64,000 nucleotides of DNA, taken from contig PDUO01000009.1 in the NCBI GenBank assembly GCA_003008705.1, positions 620,001 through 684,000 on the forward strand. Direction: 5' to 3'. The translations under genes and the position numbers were made by a program. Within the stretch, counting starts at the first letter, position 1, and each line of letters starts with the position of its first letter. Shown one piece after another: positions 57,445 through 64,000 of the stretch. Origin of the DNA: Pezicula radicicola. Its lineage: Eukaryota > Ascomycota > Leotiomycetes > Helotiales > Dermateaceae. The notes under the pieces are model-generated. The model did no database searches. It saw nothing but the letters and a program-made list of their open reading frames with translations, and was not told the origin of the DNA.

Positions 57445-58915
57445 GGTCGGCGCGATCGATTACAATTTTGATAATAGTAGCGCTTGGTTGAGTATAGTTA
57501 GCGATGAGTGTGGTTGTTGTTGTTGGAAGGTCGGTCGCGTCGAGAAATAAATAGGTGGATAAGCGAGATGATTGCTAGTGAATATCCTCGCTGCTGCAGA
57601 GAAACCGAAAACGTCGCGAGGCGAAGAAAACGACAATCTGCGCAAAGATGCCTTGGGAAAGGGCCGAAATCTGGAATCACCTATGCGAGTTAGAACAGCC
57701 AAAGAAAAAAAATCAACTTTGCTAATCGATAATTCAGAAGTCCGTTTGTGGCTGCCATTGCACTTACTGTTGGAATCGCGTCGGAGGGTTGATGTGAAAA
57801 CTGGATATCGAAAGGTTGCAGGAAATTTGGTGGGTGAGATGGTGAATTCAAGTAAAGACTTTGAGAGATGTAAAGCTGATTGGTTGATTCAACCTGAACA
57901 CTAGCTCAGCGATTGAAAAGTCGATGCCCCTTTTAAGCGAGCAATGACCTCGCCACAGGTTGATCGCTTTTCTCGAGACCAAGAGCCTTTGATAAATACC
58001 AAAAACATGGGGTATAACTCCAAGGGCAAGCTGCACACATTGTTTAGTACTTATAGTTCACCTGCCAGAGCAAGTGAGTCTACGCAACTTGAGTGCCTAA
58101 TTCGCCTACTCGCAACATCAATTCGCGTCAACTTCACACCAAATATGAAAAAGAAGCGAACTGTCGCATATAGAAAAAACAAATAATAGAGGGAGTTTGA
58201 GGATGACTTTGTCATATATGGTGCTAACACAACATGAGTAATTATTCTCTTGTGAAGTGTAGTACTAGCTCTCGTTTAGTAAAAGTAGTGTGTTTCTCCT
58301 TCTCGAACCCTTAAAAGATTGAACAAAATTCCTTGAAAAAGAAATTCCCAAATATGGGCTTTTGTAATTGTCATAGAAAATGAGTCTCCAAGCTCGTCTT
58401 ACTGACTAAGCTTCCTGTATATATATATACTGCTCGTTTCTAGCTTCTAGAGCTTCTTCTTCCGAATTAGACAACGTTCCCACCACTTGCTGCCACGATT
58501 CTGTGATAGTAATCTCCAGAGAAATTAACAACCCAGGGATAAATTTGGGAACAAATCACAAGTCTTATATCTTAAGACGGAGAAAGCTCGGTTGCATAAG
58601 AAATTAGAGGACCTTTGAAACCGACTAGATGACTAACAGCTGAAGCAAGCCTATTAATGTCTGGCGTGCTAACAATCAATTGTGGGATATCCTATTACTT
58701 CTAGTAGTATACGCACAATTGCTCATATTTACGAGAAACAGGTTGAACTTAAGAAACGATCAATGATTCAATGAAAACAGAAATCTACTTTACTTTGCTT
58801 CAAATTTAACCACAAAACGAGGCACTTCGCCAAGTCTAACATCCCGAGAAGTTTGACACTCTATTTATAATATATAGTACCACAGCAGTAACAAAAAAGT
58901 TCCCTTTACCCAGGT
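57445..58915. other. Intergenic region, no gene supported
   Basis: It includes the BTB promoter. Open frames on both strands at 57460-57904 overlap each other and lack family signals. The rest (57900-58915) is AT-rich. Confidence 0.4.
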
Positions 58916-59234
58916 CCCTGCCCCGCCATCTTGCTCTTTCGCCTCCCTTCTTTCGAATTTAAGAATTTATTCCTATATTACACAAACGTTCAAGGTTAGC
59001 CAATTAATTCTCACTTAGCGAAGCAGGCACATCAAAACAGCAAAAAGAAAACATACTTTTCTTCCATCCAAGACACTACCACATAAGCGGCGATAAAGGG
59101 GGGCACAACATAGAGAAATTGACCTCGGACACGACGTGCTGTATTGAATACAGCATTATGCATAGCCCCTGCTAGTGGGCGCTGGCGATTTGAGCAAAGT
59201 GTGTATATTGCTATACCTTTCTGTTTGGGATTTC
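58916..59234 (-). pseudogene. QCR8-like (cytochrome bc1 subunit 8) copy lacking its first exon
   Basis: Two exons (59234-59057, 58972-58916) read 'GNPKQKGIAIYTLCSNRQRP', 'LAGAMHNAVFNTARRVRGQF', 'LYVVPPFIAAYVVVSWMEEK' and, after a clean intron, 'NKFLNSKEGRRKSKMAGQGP'. This is most of the ubiquinol-cytochrome c reductase subunit 8 family: matrix helix, then one transmembrane helix. The expected N-terminal exon (usually Gly/Trp-rich, starting with Met) was not found upstream. Read-through upstream gives a 105-residue ORF (59349-59032) with an unrelated hydrophobic start. It is either a 5'-truncated duplicate or a real gene whose first exon I could not locate. Confidence 0.6.
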
Positions 59235-60550
59235 CTAGATGAAAGACGTAATGAGTGTCGACTACTTTAAAAATAATTTCGCAAGATCCTACTAGAATTA
59301 CCCCAGCAGAACACAGGAGGTCTAGAATGAACTGAATTAGCATAGTCATTGTCTTGCTTGTTACTTATTGTACGAATTGCAATAACATACCTGTCACGGG
59401 GATTGTTTGGGTTGGAACCGTATTCCATTTTGGTACAACTACTTTTCGCGTTGGGTATTCAGCGTTGATTTCAGTAAAAGAATATATCCAAGAGAGCTTC
59501 CAATGGAGGCTGAATACTCTTTAAATAGTACCAGTAAGTCACACAAGAAATGAAATTTGAGTTCCTGATGCTGTATACCCGGAGGAGCCTTTGACTCCGA
59601 AATTCCGAATATCACTTACATTGATTGGTTCCGTCGGTTGTTAGTCAGCAATACAGCCTGGAACATCCTCGCCATACGAAGGTAACTCGACAGACATCCT
59701 TAAATCACTGAGAAAGAGACGCTTAAAAGTATATTCCATTCTTAGCGTATTTCCTACCTTGAAATATAGACCAAAGCGATTTAAATCTTTGTCGATGAGT
59801 AGCTTGTAGCTCAAGAGAGTCAGCCAGCTTAGCAGTCGGCGGTTATTCACATCAGTATTTAAAGTCAGTCATACAATACAACTCACCTGGGATAAGTTTC
59901 ATACTGTTATGTTATAGATACGTACTATTTAGATTTTATGCTGCATTTGATCTAGGATTACCTACATTTCTTAAATTGCTATTAAGAATTAGCACAACAT
60001 CCATTGAAAAATATGCGCTTCCTTTATACGTACCGCAAAGAGTGCTGACATACTCAAGTTGGGGAGTTTAGCGAAAGGGGGGTTATGTCACATGACCCCA
60101 CACTCAGTCAACAACTGTTTTTTAAACTTAATCCATTTTGTCTTTAATCTTTCGACTTGTACTTCATTTCCTGTTGCTTATATCGAGGGACCTTATATTC
60201 ACAGATTTTGATCTACTGCAACAATCTGACAGGCGGCCGATCCCTGAATATAGATACCCCGCGTTACCGACATCTCCAATCAGGTTCTGCCGCGAGTGCT
60301 TTTTAAGCACTCTACAGCAACCCCTAATACAGTAAATTTAATCAGCTTAGAGCACAGTCATACAGAGTTTTACCTTCCGCGGAAAAATGTTCATTTAAGC
60401 AGCATAGTGACAAATTTATAAAGTCTCCTCAAAACACTTCATATATCGTCACTTATTTCCTGCAAATTTCCAAAACGACAATTACAACCTCAAGTACTGA
60501 TTGCTTAATTTTTTAATTTTTTTCAAATCAGGCCACCCTCCTCCAACATC
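59235..60550. other. Intergenic region, unassigned
   Basis: No gene supported. The minus strand at about 59527-59391 is open for ~45 codons ('LSWIYSFTEINAEYPTRKVV') and ends at a GTATGT donor, which could be the missing 5' exon of the QCR8-like copy or unrelated remains. The right end is the acyl-CoA dehydrogenase promoter. Confidence 0.35.
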
Positions 60551-62152
60551 ATGGTCGACTTCACACTTTCACCCAGAGAAGCAGCTATCCGCGAAGCAGC
60601 CAGGAACTTCGCAACCACACATCTCGCGAGTGCTAAAGCAACATACTCAAAAATCCCATCTCACGCAGAGAGATTTCAATCTATTCAACCAATTTACGGT
60701 GAAGCCGTTCGTGCAGGGCTCATCAAGGGCCAAATTCCTGCTCCTATAGGAGGAACGAGCGGAAGTCTTGTCGAGGCTGCTATTCTGGTTGAAGAAATGT
60801 ATGCTGTAGAGCCAGCTGTGAGCCTGACTATATTTGGAACAGGCTTAGGGTTGACGCCTTTGGCGCTGGCGTATAGACCAGAGTTGAAGGAGTTTCTAGA
60901 CCCCTTTTTGAAAGATGATGGAGCGCCGTTGGCTTCTTTAGTATTCTCTGAGCCGAACGGCGTGGTGAGTTTGCTCGATATCTAGTGCTGTTGGCATGCT
61001 AATGGATATTTCTTAGGCAAACTGGCTAGAACCTGGAGCACCTGGTTTGCAGACAACTGCGTATCAAGATGGCGAGGATTGGGTGATTAACGGAGAAAAG
61101 GTAAAAATCAAGTGAACATTAAATCATGAGCCTTTCTCTCACATGACTTTTTACTAGGTCTGGGCGACCAACTCAGCAGGCTGGGATTTTAAAGGAGCTG
61201 ATCTTTCTTGTGTCGTCTGCCGTTGCACCAATTCAAATATCCCTGAATCTGCCGTGCCAGCAGAGCGGATCATGATACTCCTGGTTACAAGGGCTGATAT
61301 CGAGCGTGCGGGAAGTGATGCATTCAAAGTGCTGAATCACCAGCAGGTGGCTGGTCACACAGCTACTTCTGGGGCACATATCAAAGTACATAGCCACTCA
61401 CATCTTTTCTGCACTTCTGGGTCCTTAGCTGATGTCTGTAAAGTATACAAACCTTCGTGTTCCAGCGAAGAACGTTCTTTGCTCTCCGATGACAGGAGCA
61501 GCAATTGTTAGCGCAAGTTTCGAAATGTCAGGTGTGTACTCATACCCAGACTTTTCAGATATTTACTTACTCCCGTAGCTGTTTTGGTTGGTGCAATGGG
61601 TGTTGGAATCCAGCGTGCCATCTTTAATGCAGCCCTCATTTTCTCCAAGTCCTCTCGGGGAGGAACATTACCGATCGGTGACCGACAATCCGTCGCCGAC
61701 CTTTTGATTGATATTAAAATGAGAACCGAGACTTCAAGGCAAGTACCTGCCAAATTTATAGCTTTATATTTCTGCCGCTAATACAATTTCTTTTTCAAAG
61801 ATACCTTACTTGGAAAGCTGCCCACAGATTAATGGCCAAGGCGGACAACTATGAAGACAAGCGTGAATTGGCCCTTGAAGCTAAAGTCTATTGTTCAGAT
61901 GCTGCTGTGAAGTCAGCTATTGATGCTATTAATCTTGTGGGAGTGTGAGTCTCTCTAATTGACTAAGAGGAATGGCAAATATTGACGGAATACAGGTCGG
62001 CCTATGACACTGCCATGCCATTTAACGATTTCCTGAACGATGCCATGGTATTGCCCATTTTTGATGGTGGTAATGTTGGCATTCGTAAGAGAGCTTTGCA
62101 GAAGCTATTTATGTCTGATAGTTACAAACCCTGGGCCACTTGCTATGATTAA
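60551..62152 (+). CDS. Acyl-CoA dehydrogenase-family flavoprotein
   Basis: Seven exons (60551-60964, 61017-61100, 61158-61385, 61444-61531, 61579-61738, 61801-61944, 61996-62152) give 424 residues. The helical N-domain begins 'MVDFTLSPREAAIREAARNF'. The beta-domain contains 'SEPNGVANWLEPGAPGLQTT' and 'DWVINGEKVWATNSAGW'. The C-domain has 'AMGVGIQRAIFNAAL' and ends '...PFNDFLNDAMVLPIFDGGNVGIRKR', where family members usually bind FAD at the dimer interface. The fifth intron starts GC (AAG|GCAAGT), a GC-AG intron; no GT donor keeps the frame. It oxidises an acyl-CoA or a related nitroalkane-type substrate, but the active-site base cannot be assigned. No peroxisomal SKL ends the protein. Confidence 0.87.
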
Positions 62153-63365
62153 GAGTTACAGCAAGAATGCCACTTAACAATGATAGTTCAAACTCCAGCA
62201 ACTTCGAAAAAGACTAAGAGGTGTCGATTGGACGTATTGCTAGCATTACAAACTGCAGACATGAGCGGTTAAAATAACCAAAAGTAACCTGAAACTAATT
62301 TCAGACTTTCCTAGCACGATTCTGTAGTGTCTCTTGAATAGCGAAATAACTTTTCTCTTGTAAATACGGAAACCATTGAAGCATAATCATACCTAAGACT
62401 GACGGTGTTTCCTCCCCGGACGTATTCCAAGGTTCATTCTAAGCGAAAATGACGACTTATAGGCCCCCCCCTTTAGCTTCGCTTAAAATACTCAACCGAG
62501 CTATATTGAAGGGGCAAGGTATTTTATCCCTTCATACCTAACTCCTTTTGACTATTCTAAATTTGCCTACTACTTTCGAAAATAAAAGTAATCACAAATA
62601 GGAGAACTAAACTCTTAAGTTAAGTGAATTGAGCCTAGTTAAGTATATATTCTTAAATCCTCATATCTTTCTCTCTCCGTACATCTAATAAACAACTCTA
62701 ACCCCCTACCCAACACCAGCAACCTAGCGGCCCCAAATAAATCGTATTGGTTTGCATGGACAAACGCTCCGTCTGTACATTGAGCTGTATCTATTGCAGG
62801 CCAAATTCCATTCGGATTCGGGTTCATTCTTGTATACATAAATATACAGGAATGTCTCCTGGACGCCTACACAATATTCAGGTCTACATTTGGAGCAGCA
62901 TTTCTCTCCCCTCTTTACAAACGTAAAAAAAAGAAAAATAATGACTTTTGCTAGCGAATGACATAGCTAACGTAAAGATCGAAGTATATGTACATGTACA
63001 AGAATATAGGCGATCATTGGGCATATTCAATGCCTGGTTTCCTTTCCTTGGGCTGTGTTCTGTATTCTTTCTTTTCTTTCTTATATAGTAACCTACTTGT
63101 TTCGAACACTGAATTGTGGACTAAACAGCCCTGTGACATTTCCCCTTATTACAAAGAAGCCTATTTCGACACTCTTATTCTACACAGAGTATAATACGCC
63201 TTATCCATAATCTCACTTATGTTAAGATCTTACATACTCAGAACTATTTAAAAACTGGATAGAAATGATTAAACACATCACTAAGGATTTTACAAACTAA
63301 CTGCAATACCAGCATATCTAATACAGCTACGTCTACAAAATTGCCCAATCTCAAACCCACCATCG
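62153..63365. other. AT-rich intergenic region
   Basis: About 1.2 kb between convergent genes. No gene was seen, only short ORFs without content. Confidence 0.45.
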
Positions 63366-64000
63366 TCACAAAACATATCGAAATCTCGCTTGTTCAAAAT
63401 CAGTAAGGTCCATAAACTCTGTCCCCACAGCACCCTCCCCATCATTCTCTTCATCAATAGCCAAATTCTCCTCAACCAATCTATCCCTTCGTTTATTCTC
63501 CAACATATTAATAATACGGATACAAATCAAAGTACAACCAGCAACACCATACATAATAGCCACGAGAGTCTTGCCAGTCTTATAATCTGGAGCATCGGTA
63601 GAGCGAAATGTTTGCGGACCAATCCAATTACCTGCTCCGTAGGCTAGTATTTGAAGACCGTTTACGGTTGCTTTTTTGGTGTAGCCGAGGGTGTTGTTAC
63701 TTATCATTACCATTACTAAACCCCAAGAGGCGCCAGCTACACTGATGAAATAATATCCGATAAGTAGTGCTCCCTTGGCATGTAGAGGAATCGTAATCAT
63801 CATGATGCCTCCGATCATAGGAATCAGAATAGCAATCAAAGCTGGTAAACTCCGGTCGAGCATCTTGTCTGACATGTAGGTAAAGCCAAGCTTTGCAATA
63901 ATGTCAACAGCTCCACCTGGCATTGATAGTAATAGCGATAGACGATTGTTGAAGCCAAAAGAGTTGATGACAATTGAACCAAAGGTTGTGATGCCGCCAT
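63366..64000 (-). CDS. MFS permease, ACS (Dal5-like) family, copy 4 (3' part)
   Basis: The C-terminal half of an ACS permease running off the right edge: 'GGITTFGSIVINSFGF' near 63995, 'MPGGAVDIIAKLGFTYMSDK', 'LGYTKKATVNGLQILAYGAG', 'NWIGPQTFRSTDAPDYKTGK', 'MLENKRRDRLVEEN' and the typical C-terminus 'ARFRYVL' with a stop at 63366. No intron is needed in the visible part. It is most similar in style to copies 1 and 3. Confidence 0.88.
   Translation of the reverse strand, partial: GGITTFGSIVINSFGFNNRLSLLLSMPGGAVDIIAKLGFTYMSDKMLDRSLPALIAILIPMIGGIMMITIPLHAKGALLIGYYFISVAGASWGLVMVMISNNTLGYTKKATVNGLQILAYGAGNWIGPQTFRSTDAPDYKTGKTLVAIMYGVAGCTLICIRIINMLENKRRDRLVEENLAIDEENDGEGAVGTEFMDLTDFEQARFRYVL

Noticed and set aside
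57460..57904. ORFs on both strands upstream of the BTB gene
   Set aside because: They overlap one another and show no family content.
1..64000. CRISPR arrays, bacterial operons or ribosomal RNA
   Set aside because: No direct-repeat/spacer arrays or rRNA signatures seen; gene structure is eukaryotic throughout.

Overview
The window is nuclear DNA of a filamentous ascomycete (Pezizomycotina; Leotiomycetes-like is my guess and is not proven). Most genes are split by 45-70 nt GT...AG introns, often with CTAAC/CTAAT-like branch sites. There are Zn2Cys6 regulators, several permeases of the fungal anion:cation symporter (ACS/Dal5) family, and a nuclear-type intron-containing tRNA. All spliced models below were joined by hand. 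Apart from the first gene, the 1969-2631 gene and the damaged copies, each closes in frame, but splice positions may be off by 1-2 nt.

Layout: 1-7 kb holds housekeeping-like genes: a cut aminotransferase, a DUF2470 membrane protein, a small coiled-coil protein and a bromodomain protein. 6.9-10.7 kb is a gene-free AT-rich island with a Copia-like scrap. 10.7-21 kb looks like an aromatic-catabolism cluster: FAH-family hydrolase, Zn2Cys6 regulator, extradiol-type dioxygenase, TfdB/phenol-hydroxylase-like flavoprotein, and a P450 carrying at least three disabling lesions. 21-26.5 kb mixes relics (a regulator-like tail, a long inverted repeat, a decayed erythromycin-esterase gene) with an intact YeeE/YedE sulfur transporter. 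26.7-36 kb holds an M20 amidohydrolase, a divergent Zn2Cys6 regulator and two ACS permeases, suggesting uptake and hydrolysis of an amide or nitrogen compound.

37-53 kb is rich in carbohydrate genes without recognisable signal peptides: sugar porter, GH95 alpha-fucosidase, GH1 beta-glycosidase, SGNH esterase and GH31 alpha-glycosidase, plus a further ACS permease. They sit as divergent or convergent pairs and resemble an intracellular kit for taking apart an imported fucosylated oligosaccharide. The set is interrupted at 45-49 kb by AT-rich DNA with a decayed recombinase-like ORF and a tRNA-Gln(CUG). 56-64 kb holds a BTB gene with one nonsense codon, a QCR8-like fragment, an acyl-CoA dehydrogenase and the end of a fourth ACS permease running off the right edge.

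The two most interesting themes are the putative meta-cleavage aromatic cluster and the PUL-like oligosaccharide cluster. Fine-scale oddities include a 15-nt microexon carrying the core of a zinc cluster and an exon made of the ATG alone. Several genes carry nonsense mutations, some of them in RIP-like contexts.
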